In this document: piece by piece, positions 18,801 through 25,598 of the stretch | Layout of the letters: the number at the start of each line of letters is the position of its first letter | Numbering within the stretch: position 1 is the first letter of the stretch | Assembly (NCBI GenBank): GCA_002382975.1 | Contig: DFTB01000010.1 | Span: 1-64,000 of the forward strand | Reading direction: 5' to 3' | Source: Fibrobacter sp. UBA4223 | GTDB lineage: Bacteria > Fibrobacterota > Fibrobacteria > Fibrobacterales > Fibrobacteraceae | DNA length: 64,000 nt | Notes under the pieces: generated by a model | The model's database searches: none | What the model saw: only the letters and a program-made list of their open reading frames with translations | Told to the model about the DNA's origin: nothing | Program-made: the position numbers and the translations under genes

Positions 18801-20927
18801 TTTTTGTGTAATGAGTAGTTTGTTTTTCCAATCATTTTGCTGATTTTTTTCCCCGTTTTCAAAATATGTTTCCGAGTGTCCGCTATCTATATGGAAATTG
18901 CCTTGATCATCTCTATAAAGGTTTCCTGTCATTACCCCTTTGGGATTTCCGTTGTCCCAATATTCTTTGTAAGATTTTGGAAAATCTAATTCTTTTATCA
19001 ATACTCCCATTTCGTTCCATTGCCTGCTTGCAACAGGCTGTTTGTCTTTCCAGTCGTTTTTCTGTTGAATTTTCCCGTTTTCAAAATATGTTTCCGAGTG
19101 TCCGCTATCTATATGGAAATTGCCTTGATCATCTCTATAAAGATTTCCTGTCAATATTCGCTTAGGCTTTCCGTTGTCCCAATATTCCTTGACGTATTTC
19201 GGGAAATCAAGGTCTTTTATCAATGTCCCCTTTTCGTTCCATTGCTTACTTGCAATGCCCTGTCTGTCCTTCCACTCGTTTTTCTGTTGAATTTTCCCGT
19301 TTTCGAAATAAATTTCCGCGTGTCCGCTTTTGATTTGGATATTGCCTTGGTCATCTCTATAAAGGAGGCCTGTCAATATCTGCTTAGGTTTTCCGTTGTC
19401 CCAATATTGCTTAAGATATTTGGGAAAATCAAGGTCTACTACTTGCACTCCGCTTTCAATCCAGCGCTTACTTGTAAAGAACTGCTTATTCTTCCAGTCG
19501 CTTTGTTCTTTAATTTTCCCGTTTTCAAAATATATTTCTTGGTGCCCGCTGTCCAAATCGAAATTGCCTAGGTCATTTCTATAAAGAAGACCGGTCGATA
19601 CAAATTTGGGCTTCCCGTTGTCCCAATATTCCTTGTAATGTTTGGGGTAATCTATATCTTTTATCAACACTCCGTTTTCATTCCATATCTTGCTTGCAAT
19701 TGCCTGCTTGTCCCTCCAGTCAGTCTGTTCTTTAATTTTACCGTTTTCAAAGAATAATTCGGAGTGTCCACTATCTGGCGAAAAAGAGCATAGGTCGTTC
19801 TTTCTATGAAGGATGCCTGTAAATATCTGCTTGAGTTTTCCATTGTCCCAGTATTCTTTTGTGTATTTGGGGAAATCTGTATCTTTTACCAGCACTCCGT
19901 TTTCGTTCCATTCTTTTTGCGCGATGATTTTCTTGTCTTTCCATTCGTTATGCTGGTAAATTTTCTCGTTTTCGAAATATGATTCCGAGTACCCGCTGTC
20001 CGCCGAGACGACGTCCTGGTCATTTTTATAAAGGATGCCTATTATTCTGCCTTTTTGCTTTCCGTTGTCCCAATATTCCTTGTAATATGTGGGGAGACTT
20101 ACTTCTTTTGTCAATACACCGTTTTCGTTCCATTCTTTTACAGCAACGATTTGTTTGTCTTTCCACTCGTTTTGTTGCTGAATTTTCCCATTCTCGAAAT
20201 ACATTTCTACGCGTCCGCTGTCCATTTGGATAACGCCTTGATCATCCTTATAAAGAATGCCTGTCATTATCTGCTTGGACTTTCCATTGTCCCAATATTC
20301 TCTGTAATAATAAGGGAAATTCAACTCACATACCAATACTCCGTTCTCGTTCCATTGCTTGTCTGCAATGGCTTGCTTGTTCTTCCAAATACTTTGCCCT
20401 GTTTTTTTTCCGTTTTCTGAATACGTATCTATGTTACCGCTATCCAGCCAGATCCCACCTTGATCATCCCTATAAAGGAGGCCTGCCAATACATTTTTTG
20501 GACTCCCGTCGTTCCAATATGTTTTGGCATGTTTGGGGAAATCTATTTCTCCTTCTAGTATGCCGTCCTTTACGAAGAAACTATAGTTGCCTTTTTTTAG
20601 TTCGAAGTTGCTTTGCCCGATAAGGAAGTCGTACGCGATAGAAATGATAGGCTTGTACTGTCCGCCTTCCTTTTTGAACAGCGAGTCAATCCTGCCGTCG
20701 GTCACATGGTAGTAATAATCCCCTGGAGCGGAATCAAGTGTTCCCTTGAATATTGAACGGGCGAATTCCGTCATCCCAGAGAAAAGGCTGTCCGCGGCAG
20801 GCGTCCCTGCCTTGACCAGATTAAGTTTTTCTTCCCCTTTCTTTTCTGCCGAAGAATTCGTACCGGCGCAACTGATAATTGCAATCCCGACGAATAGGGA
20901 CAAAATGCCCTTCCACATTTTTTTCAT
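15828..20927 (-). CDS. Giant MORN/YwqK-like repeat lipoprotein
   Basis: A 1,699-residue lipoprotein. The signal peptide ends in the lipobox AIISC with the modified Cys at residue 20. From about residue 135 it consists of 16 tandem units of about 74 residues, each with YWDNGKPK, a GLLYRDDQG turn, DSGH-x-E-x-YFENGKI, DWKDKQ and W-NENGVLIK. Six divergent, partly shortened units follow. The YFENGKI and YWDNG modules are those of MORN-variant/YwqK-type repeats, which fold as beta-hairpin solenoids. The ATG at 20927 is chosen because AGGAGGAGAG lies upstream and the lipobox is then correctly placed. The role is unknown; a surface fibre or adhesin-like structure is a guess. Confidence 0.8.
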   Translation of the reverse strand: MKKMWKGILSLFVGIAIISCAGTNSSAEKKGEEKLNLVKAGTPAADSLFSGMTEFARSIFKGTLDSAPGDYYYHVTDGRIDSLFKKEGGQYKPIISIAYDFLIGQSNFELKKGNYSFFVKDGILEGEIDFPKHAKTYWNDGSPKNVLAGLLYRDDQGGIWLDSGNIDTYSENGKKTGQSIWKNKQAIADKQWNENGVLVCELNFPYYYREYWDNGKSKQIMTGILYKDDQGVIQMDSGRVEMYFENGKIQQQNEWKDKQIVAVKEWNENGVLTKEVSLPTYYKEYWDNGKQKGRIIGILYKNDQDVVSADSGYSESYFENEKIYQHNEWKDKKIIAQKEWNENGVLVKDTDFPKYTKEYWDNGKLKQIFTGILHRKNDLCSFSPDSGHSELFFENGKIKEQTDWRDKQAIASKIWNENGVLIKDIDYPKHYKEYWDNGKPKFVSTGLLYRNDLGNFDLDSGHQEIYFENGKIKEQSDWKNKQFFTSKRWIESGVQVVDLDFPKYLKQYWDNGKPKQILTGLLYRDDQGNIQIKSGHAEIYFENGKIQQKNEWKDRQGIASKQWNEKGTLIKDLDFPKYVKEYWDNGKPKRILTGNLYRDDQGNFHIDSGHSETYFENGKIQQKNDWKDKQPVASRQWNEMGVLIKELDFPKSYKEYWDNGNPKGVMTGNLYRDDQGNFHIDSGHSETYFENGEKNQQNDWKNKLLITQKEWNESGALTKELDFPKYFKDYWNNGKIRAIGTGLLYRDAPNNVTLDSGLSETYFENGKIKEQNNWKDKQVVASRVWNENEVLIKELEFPKYAKEYWDNGNIKEIVTGSLHRDNHGGFYLETGHKETYFENGKIKVQSDWKDNQLITKKQWNENGILILDYVFPKYHKEYWDNGKMKQTAIGLLYRNDEGGIRVDSGHSEIYFENGKINEQNKWKNKQLVASKVWNENGVLIKDLDFPKYLKEYWDNGDIRQTATGILYRDNQGSFHVDSGHSEIYFENRKIHQKNDWKDKQGIASKQWNEDGVLIKELDIPKYYKEYWDNGNPKGILTGIIYRNSQGNYEVDSGHAEIYFENGKIKEKSDWKNKWAVAIRQWNESGVLIKDISLPKHLKEYWDNGKTRQIAIGTLYRDDQGDFRVDNGQSEIYFENGKIKEQNKWKNKQVIAHKEWNENGILIREIDFPKYLKMYWDNRNPRGVMTGLLYRDNQGTIRLDSGHEELYFENGKISQQNDWKNKQPIASKQWNENGTTILEFKQYEYYIEYWDNGKPKNVMTGIIYRDNQGVFQQDSGHGESYFENGKIESQYDKKGKQIIAAKQWSENGNLKFDLDFPKYQKLYSDSGILRLEMEGTLFYDDNGKIQIQNGFKKIYYEDGEMGLHEIINEKKLISKKSQREDGTLFMVGDVQKGVHNEYYSNGKPSREISGKFHYDDDGDIVLENASDKRWNEKGILTVEIVFPNYGKIYSDSGTLKLELEGTLFYNDQNKIQVHDGFRKEYYDNGKIHAQQFYRKKKLVGEKVWSENGAIEVEGDAEKGIHKGYFPNGKISVEASGKFHYDGNVIVMENGTKKWWYENGNLEYELIFPKHERKYSDNGTLAYESEGTLYYDDKNEIQVQDGFKKEYSDSGKLATQKNYNRKKIIGKTVWNENGIVTISVELPNRYREFYDDGKIKAEATGTIVEEDDSFRIKDGTYKEYDFNGKVTYTATYEDFQRISEN
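16974..20525. repeat. Sixteen tandem units of about 222 bp
   Basis: The coding repeats of the giant lipoprotein have a 222-bp period. Most units have diverged, but the stretches from about 18855 and 19077 are identical over roughly 65 bases exactly 222 apart. This points to recent duplication or gene conversion within the array. Confidence 0.85.
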
Positions 20928-20957
20928 GGAACTCTCCTCCTGAAAGACAATGTACCT

Positions 20958-20985
20958 ACATTCGAAAAATATATTTTTCAAATGT
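20958..20985. promoter_or_regulatory. 28-bp near-perfect palindrome upstream of the repeat lipoprotein
   Basis: Reading outward from the centre at 20971/20972, 13 of 14 base pairs match; only 20963/20980 differ. The core is GAAAAATATATTTTTC. It lies 31-58 bases upstream of the ATG at 20927, where an operator or promoter element would sit. Operator function is inferred from position and symmetry. Confidence 0.5.
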
Positions 20986-21078
20986 GATTCGGTCATGCCT
21001 GGTCCTGAAAAATGTTTATATATGGCCGACTTCTGAAAAAAACGTTTTTTGCGGATTTATCCTCGCTTCAGCCACTGT

Positions 21079-21407
21079 TGTACCTATAAAATAACGCCAA
21101 GATTCGGTTTTATAGGTACAGTGGAGATAGTGAGGCGAAAAATGGACCTATAAACTGGTCTGTTTGAGCGTTCTTATAGGTACTTAAATGGAGGGAAATT
21201 GTGGCCGGGGCATATAAAACAGTATTTTTCGGTTCTTTTATAGGTCTTTTGGGGGAGATTTTTGTACAAATTAACCATATTTTGACTGTTTTTTCCCGTT
21301 TTGTACCTATAAACAGGCAAAAAACAGGCTGCTTATAGGTACGCCACCCTTTGAAAGTGCCTTTAGGGGCATATAAAATACCTCTCAAAGGCACTCTTAT
21401 ATGCTCC
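21079..21407. repeat. Array of five inverted CCTATAA pairs on a 64-bp lattice
   Basis: Ten copies of CCTATAA (variant CATATAA) alternate in orientation. Forward copies begin at 21083, 21147, 21211, 21306 and 21370. Inverted copies begin at 21110, 21174, 21238, 21333 and 21397. Every forward-to-inverted offset is 27 bases. Steps between pairs are 64, 64, 95 and 64. The context is usually G(T/G/A)A before the motif and A or G after it. The first pair has perfect 13-base arms (TGTACCTATAAAA). The 20-base inner and 30-base outer spacers are unrelated in sequence. It is not a CRISPR, because only the arms are conserved. Confidence 0.8.
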
Positions 21408-21478
21408 GTAAGTAAAATTGAGCTGTTGTTGCGCTTCTAAAACGCCCTCGTGGGGCTCAAGGCTTCGGCGTTCGGGGA

Positions 21479-22450
21479 TTACCGCACCACCAGGGCAGCT
21501 AGCGCCAACTCCTGGCTAATGCGGGTGGAGCATTTTCCGCTCTTGATTTCAAAGTCCAGGTCGGCAAGCCTGCGGATGACCCTGCACAGGAGCGGCTTGC
21601 CCCAGCGTCTTGCACATTCGGGAGCCTTGCCCTTCACGTTGAAGATAAAGTCGTTCTTGCCCAGTTCGGCGGCGGCGTCTTTGGGGGTCATGCCTTTCGC
21701 GAGCAGGGCCGAAAAGTTCATCAGGTCCACGGCGTAGTAGTACAGCGACGCCACGATTTGCACCGCCTGCACGCCGTTGTTGAACATTTCGTTCAGTTTC
21801 TTGGCGTAGGCCTTGCCGTCACGCATGCCGAAATAGTCGTTGATTTCGTAGGCCACGATTTTCCGCTGGGAAACCACCATGGTCTTGACCAGTTCCAGGT
21901 CGATTTTCTTGCAGTCCGGCTGGAACAGGAGAATCTTTTCGACCTCTTCGCACACCAGCTTGGTGTCGGTGCCCAGGGCTTCGGCCAGATACTGGCAGGC
22001 ATCCTTGTCGATGGCCTTCTTGAAATGGGAGGGGATGACCGAGGCAATCCAGTCGGCCATCTTGTAGGACTTGGGCTCGTCGTATTCCTTCTCGATTTCG
22101 CCTGCCTTTTTCAGGGCCTTGTAGAGCTCCGTGTTGGCGGCGAGAGTCTCGAAGTCCAGCAAAAGCTTGCACTGGGGGCCATGCCCCAGCCACTTGGCCA
22201 GGGCCTTGGTGTCGTCTGCCTTGAGGGCTTCGGCCTTGCGTACTACCACGGCCTGTTCCGGGCTGAACATGGACACGGAGTCGCAGGCGGTCATTACCGC
22301 TTCGGCAATGGAAGGGATGTTCGTGTCCGTGGCGTACAGGATCTGCTTGGAAAGAGGGTCGTCTTTCCGTTCGCCCAGGGCATCGGCAATGAATTTCTCG
22401 ATGCGGATGTCCTTGGAAAACTGGTCCTTGCCAATGAGGGCTACAATCAT
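21479..22450 (-). CDS. holA: DNA polymerase III subunit delta (HolA)
   Basis: The delta subunit opens the beta sliding clamp in the clamp-loader complex. At 323 residues it has the expected size. It shows the family pattern: an N-terminal region like MIVALIGKDQFSKD, the CDSVSMFSPEQAVVVRKAEAL stretch near residue 55 (usual form: LFS.rrlV.v), and the C-terminal collar helices with VQIVASLYYYAVDLMNF. Identity is by overall pattern, since HolA lacks strict motifs. It lies 28 bases downstream of greA and is probably cotranscribed with it. Confidence 0.82.
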   Translation of the reverse strand: MIVALIGKDQFSKDIRIEKFIADALGERKDDPLSKQILYATDTNIPSIAEAVMTACDSVSMFSPEQAVVVRKAEALKADDTKALAKWLGHGPQCKLLLDFETLAANTELYKALKKAGEIEKEYDEPKSYKMADWIASVIPSHFKKAIDKDACQYLAEALGTDTKLVCEEVEKILLFQPDCKKIDLELVKTMVVSQRKIVAYEINDYFGMRDGKAYAKKLNEMFNNGVQAVQIVASLYYYAVDLMNFSALLAKGMTPKDAAAELGKNDFIFNVKGKAPECARRWGKPLLCRVIRRLADLDFEIKSGKCSTRISQELALAALVVR

Positions 22451-22478
22451 CCTGGTCTCGCGGGCGGTCCTGTTCGCC

Positions 22479-22949
22479 TTACTTGAAGTCGATGATTTCG
22501 AAGTTGTTCACGCCCTTGGGGGTGGAAACTTCTACCTTGTCGCCCCGCTTCTTGCCCATGAGGGCCGCACCGATGGGGCTCTTGAAACTGATTTTCCCGT
22601 TGAGTGCATCTACGCTTTCGGGAGACACCAACTGGTAAACCACGTCCCGCTTGGTCTTCAGGTTCTTGACGGTGACGGTGGCACCAAAACGGATGGTGTC
22701 GGAGGAGGCGTCAAAGGCTACCACTTCGGCACGGGCCAGCTGGTCTTGCAGCTTGGGCAGTTCCACGTTGTCGATGGCGGCGAGCCGCTCCTTGGCGGCA
22801 TGGTATTCGGCGTTTTCGCTCAAATCGCCCTGTGCGCGGGCGTCAACCAGTTCCTGCAGCACGCGGGGACGTTCTACATTTTTTAAATTATTGAGGTCCT
22901 TGACGAGCTGGTCGTAGGCTTCTTGTGTAAACGGGATTTTCTTTTCCAT
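22479..22949 (-). CDS. greA: Transcript cleavage factor GreA
   Basis: GreA rescues backtracked RNA polymerase by stimulating transcript cleavage. The N-terminal coiled coil carries the acidic tip in ARAQGDLSENAEYHAAKE near residues 37-54. The C-terminal FKBP-like domain ends with SPIGAALMGKKRGDKVEVSTP. The length of 156 residues is typical. The start has no ribosome binding site but has TACCTT seven bases upstream. Confidence 0.95.
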   Translation of the reverse strand: MEKKIPFTQEAYDQLVKDLNNLKNVERPRVLQELVDARAQGDLSENAEYHAAKERLAAIDNVELPKLQDQLARAEVVAFDASSDTIRFGATVTVKNLKTKRDVVYQLVSPESVDALNGKISFKSPIGAALMGKKRGDKVEVSTPKGVNNFEIIDFK

Positions 22950-22956
22950 GCTCTAC

Positions 22957-22962
22957 AAGGTA
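22957..22962 (-). promoter_or_regulatory. Candidate -10 box TACCTT of greA (leaderless)
   Basis: TACCTT ends seven bases before the greA ATG at 22949. Transcription would then begin at or next to the start codon. Confidence 0.45.
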
Positions 22963-23024
22963 AAAAATTTACCGGCGTTTTGGGGAACGGCTGTTCCCGA
23001 AGGGCGCCTTTTGCAGGAGTCGAT

Positions 23025-24242
23025 ATGTACAATCTGTTGGAAAATGGCGGTGTGTGTTCCCCCAAGGGCTTCACGGCATCTGGAATCTGCGCAGGCATCA
23101 AGGCCAGCGGCAATGCCGACATGGCACTTCTCAAGAGCGAAAAGGCCGCCCGCTGCTTTGCGGTGTTTACTACCAACAAGGTGAAGGCCGCCCCGGTGCT
23201 TTATGACAAGGCCGCCCTGGAGCATGCCCATTTTGCAACGGCTGTGGTGGTGAACAGCGGAAACGCCAACGCCTGTACCGGCGAACAGGGCTACAAGGAT
23301 GCCGAACGCATGGCCACCCTTACCGAAGAGGCGCTGAACCTTGCGCCCAAGAGCGTGCTGGTGTGCAGCACCGGCGTGATCGGCCATCTGATGCCCATGG
23401 ACAAAATCGAGGCCGGGATCCCCAAGCTGGTGGAAAAGCTCCACGCCGACGCCTCCGAGGAATTCGGCCGCGCCATCCTCACCACCGACCTTGCGCTCAA
23501 GAGCCATGCTGTTGAAATCCATACCGAAAAGGGCGTAGTGACCATCGGTGGCGCCTGCAAGGGCTCGGGTATGATTCACCCGAACATGGCCACCATGCTC
23601 GCCTTCATTACCACCGACATTTCGCTCCCCATCGACTTCTTTGCCGAATTCCGTGCGGACATCGCCGATTCCTTCAACGCAATCACCGTCGATGGCGACA
23701 CCAGCACCAACGACACCTGCATCTTGCTGGCCAACGGCATGAGCGGTCTGCGCTACGAAGACCTGAGCCTCTCGGAGCAGGGCGAGTTCCGTGCGGCCCT
23801 GATGCTTATCATGCAGAGTCTTGCCAAGGATATCGTGCGCGACGGCGAAGGTGCTACCAAGCTGATCGAACTGCGTATCGAAAAAGCCGAAAGTCACGAA
23901 GAAGCTCTCCGCATGGCCCGCTTCATCGGAACATCGAACCTTGCGAAGTGCGCCATGTTCGGCGAAGACCCCAACTGGGGCCGCATTCTCAGCAGTGCAG
24001 GCAGTAGCGGTTGCAACATGGTGGCCGAACACACCGACCTTTACTTCGGCGACGTGAAAGTCCTGGAAGGCGGGCGCCCGCTCCAGCTCGACGAAGCCCA
24101 GACGGCGGCACTCCATGCGGTGGTTCGCCAGCGTGAATACAAAGTAACGCTTGTGCTGAACATCGGTCAGGCATCCGCAAGCGCTTTCACCTGCGACCTG
24201 AGCTACGGCTACGTAAAGATCAACGCGGAATACACGACCTGA
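23025..24242 (+). CDS. argJ: Bifunctional ornithine acetyltransferase/N-acetylglutamate synthase ArgJ
   Basis: ArgJ transfers the acetyl group from N-acetylornithine to glutamate in the cyclic arginine pathway. The self-cleavage site is in HPNMATMLAFITTD near residue 190, where Thr becomes the new N-terminal nucleophile. Other signatures are VVVNSGNANACTG near 75, STGVIG near 117, VDGDTSTNDT near 225 and EDPNWGRI near 310. The ATG at 23025 follows CAGGAG; the frame is open further upstream to 22923, but that part overlaps the greA start and is not conserved-looking. It is divergent from greA. Confidence 0.95.
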   Translation: MYNLLENGGVCSPKGFTASGICAGIKASGNADMALLKSEKAARCFAVFTTNKVKAAPVLYDKAALEHAHFATAVVVNSGNANACTGEQGYKDAERMATLTEEALNLAPKSVLVCSTGVIGHLMPMDKIEAGIPKLVEKLHADASEEFGRAILTTDLALKSHAVEIHTEKGVVTIGGACKGSGMIHPNMATMLAFITTDISLPIDFFAEFRADIADSFNAITVDGDTSTNDTCILLANGMSGLRYEDLSLSEQGEFRAALMLIMQSLAKDIVRDGEGATKLIELRIEKAESHEEALRMARFIGTSNLAKCAMFGEDPNWGRILSSAGSSGCNMVAEHTDLYFGDVKVLEGGRPLQLDEAQTAALHAVVRQREYKVTLVLNIGQASASAFTCDLSYGYVKINAEYTT

Positions 24243-24256
24243 TTAGTTGTGAGTTC

Positions 24257-24308
24257 GGCACCCAGAAGGGTGCCTTTGAGGTATGAGCGCGTCTGCCTTC
24301 GGCAGACT
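24257..24308. repeat. Two short hairpins behind argJ
   Basis: GGCACCC-AGAA-GGGTGCC (24257-24274) and GTCTGCC-TTC-GGCAGAC (24292-24308) follow the argJ stop. A short TTAGTTG/TGAGTTC heptamer tract lies between the stop and the first hairpin. They may stabilise or end the argJ transcript, but neither has a T tract. Confidence 0.45.
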
Positions 24309-24313
24309 TTGAG

Positions 24314-24348
24314 TAAAACAAAGCCCTCGGTTTTTACACCGGGGGCTT
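24314..24348 (-). terminator. Terminator for the minus-strand FISUMP/MORN lipoprotein
   Basis: On the minus strand AAGCCCCCGG and CCGAGGGCTT pair (one G-T) around an eight-base loop and are followed by TGTTTT. It lies 43 bases behind the stop of the gene at 24391-25317 and could also slow transcripts from argJ. Confidence 0.65.
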
Positions 24349-24358
24349 CCTAATCACT

Positions 24359-24393
24359 AGCCCCGAGCCTCGAACCTCGCGCCCCGAGCCTCA
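24359..24393 (-). repeat. Heptamer tract starting at a stop codon (CGAGGYT type)
   Basis: Read on the minus strand, five consecutive 7-base units run from the TGA stop: TGAGGCT, then CGGGGCG, CGAGGTT, CGAGGCT and CGGGGCT. The same unit type follows the stop at 50404. Confidence 0.7.
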
Positions 24394-25317
24394 TTTCAGG
24401 CACCTCAGGCTTGCGCCGTGTTCGGGATTGAACTTCTCGAAGGTGACGTTGTCCTTGTTGTGGTGGAATACCACCACTTCGCCTTCGGCGGTCCAGAAGT
24501 AGGCCTTTTTCCCGGCGGAATCGAACTTGCGTTCTTTGAGCGGCACATCGCTCTTGGCGAAGTGGGCTCCTCCCGCTTTTACGCCAAAGCCCAGCTCGTC
24601 CTTGCCGTTGCCGTAGTTGTTGGAGCCTTCTGTAATGGGATCCCAGCCGAAACCGGCCTTCAAGGCCAGGGCGGGCTTGTTGCCTGCGGCGGCAATCAGT
24701 TTTTGCCATTCGTCCTTACTCGGCATGTGGAATCCGTCCATGCAGGCGGTCTTCGCGCTTTCGAAATTGTAGAGGCGGCCCCAGTTGTTGCACTGCATGC
24801 ACAGGGAGCCTGTCGCCGGGGCGTAGTTCAGGTTTTCTGCGGTCCAGAGCTGGTCGCCGATGCGGACCCACTCGTAGGCGATACCGTCTCGGGGGTCCTT
24901 GTAGCTGCCGTTAGTGGCGGGGTCGCCGCTTTCATCGAAAACTTCCCCAAATTCCACCTGCTTGTTCTTCTGGTACAGGGCCTTGGAGGCGAGCTTCCCG
25001 TTCTTGTGGTAGCGGAGCACCGTTCCTTCGATGTAACCGTCGGCGTAGGGGATTTCCGATTTCAAGGTGCCGTCTTCAAAGTATTCCTTGGTAAGGCCTT
25101 CCCGCCGGTCTTCCTTGTAGGGTGTTTCCCGCTTTAGCGTGCCGTTCTCGTAGAACTCCTTTTCCAGGCCTTCGCGCTTGTCGTTTACGTAGGTGGTCTC
25201 GAACTGCACCTGGCCATTGGGGTATTTTTCTACCCGCACATCTTCGCAACCCGCGACCAAAAATGCGATAGAAACCGCAAGCCCTGCGGCAAAAACTTTA
25301 CGAGAAACAATGTTCAT
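24391..25317 (-). CDS. MORN-repeat and FISUMP-domain lipoprotein
   Basis: A 308-residue lipoprotein with lipobox LVAGC (Cys near residue 24). Residues 30-125 hold four MORN-variant repeats (YPNGQVQFETTY, FYENGTLKRETPY, YFEDGTLKSEIPY, YHKNGKLASKALY). From about 137 a FISUMP domain follows: DPRDGIAYEWVRIGDQLWTAENLNYAP, CMDGFHMPSKDEWQKL, YFWTAEG and the final ASLRCLK. It therefore joins the module of the giant lipoprotein with the domain seen in three other genes here. The function of FISUMP domains is unknown. GGAG upstream of the ATG supports the start. Confidence 0.85.
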   Translation of the reverse strand: MNIVSRKVFAAGLAVSIAFLVAGCEDVRVEKYPNGQVQFETTYVNDKREGLEKEFYENGTLKRETPYKEDRREGLTKEYFEDGTLKSEIPYADGYIEGTVLRYHKNGKLASKALYQKNKQVEFGEVFDESGDPATNGSYKDPRDGIAYEWVRIGDQLWTAENLNYAPATGSLCMQCNNWGRLYNFESAKTACMDGFHMPSKDEWQKLIAAAGNKPALALKAGFGWDPITEGSNNYGNGKDELGFGVKAGGAHFAKSDVPLKERKFDSAGKKAYFWTAEGEVVVFHHNKDNVTFEKFNPEHGASLRCLK

Positions 25318-25376
25318 GTCCTACTCCTTCGAAAAAACTTTCCTAACCATCAAAACGTCTTATTACCTGCAATCTT

Positions 25377-25530
25377 CACGCCTCACAACTCACAACATTG
25401 AGTTATCAGTCGTCAGTTTTCAGTCATCAGTATATAATTTGGCGCCAAAGGCGCGACTATAAGAACTCACAACTCACAACTGACAACTCATTACTAATCT
25501 CGTGCCTCAAACCTCATACCCCAAAACCTC
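25377..25530. repeat. Pile-up of heptamer tracts around an empty inverted pair
   Basis: CTCACAA units (25385-25398) are followed by inverted-sense units of the type CAGTNNT (25399-25430). Then come 33 bases with GGCGCC-AAA-GGCGCG, AACTCAC/AACTGAC units (25464-25491) and CCTCAAA-type units (25504-25530). The inner pair has the same words and orientation as the tracts flanking the small gene at 54185-54565, but with no gene between them. Confidence 0.6.
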
Positions 25531-25543
25531 TTGTGACCAGCGA

Positions 25544-25598
25544 CCCCTAGATCCTAGCCCCTAAATCCTATCCCCTAAATCCTAACCCCTACAACCTA
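25544..25598 (-). repeat. Eight TAGGNNN heptamers from a stop codon
   Basis: On the minus strand the TAG stop of the GH8 gene is the first base triplet of eight exact 7-base units TAGGNNN, alternating TAGGGGN and TAGGATN. The run is followed by GCTGGTCACAAGAGG (25541-25527), which matches 13 of 15 bases of the sequence after the same tract at 39314-39348. Confidence 0.8.

Larger units (their letters stand above)
20928..21478. other. 551-bp gene-free region with an ordered motif array
   Basis: No convincing gene is present. A minus-strand frame at 21110-21394 is open only by chance. The motif period of 64 is not a multiple of three and the translation resembles nothing. The stretch holds the palindrome at 20958-20985 and the array at 21079-21407. 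It separates the 3' end of holA from the start of the giant lipoprotein, both on the minus strand. Confidence 0.7.

Noticed and set aside
21110..21394. Minus-strand open frame of 94 codons inside the array
   Set aside because: The motif period of 64 is not a multiple of three, there is no ribosome binding site and the translation has no recognisable feature. The frame is open by chance.
21079..21407. CRISPR array (period 64, like a 34-base repeat plus a 30-base spacer)
   Set aside because: Only the 7-13-base arms are conserved; the 20 bases inside each would-be repeat are unrelated, orientation alternates, and no cas gene is in the window.
25544..25598. Telomere-like repeat (CCCTAAA words)
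   Set aside because: The units are seven bases with free positions, lie at a stop codon in the chromosome interior and recur in other word families, so resemblance to telomeres is superficial.
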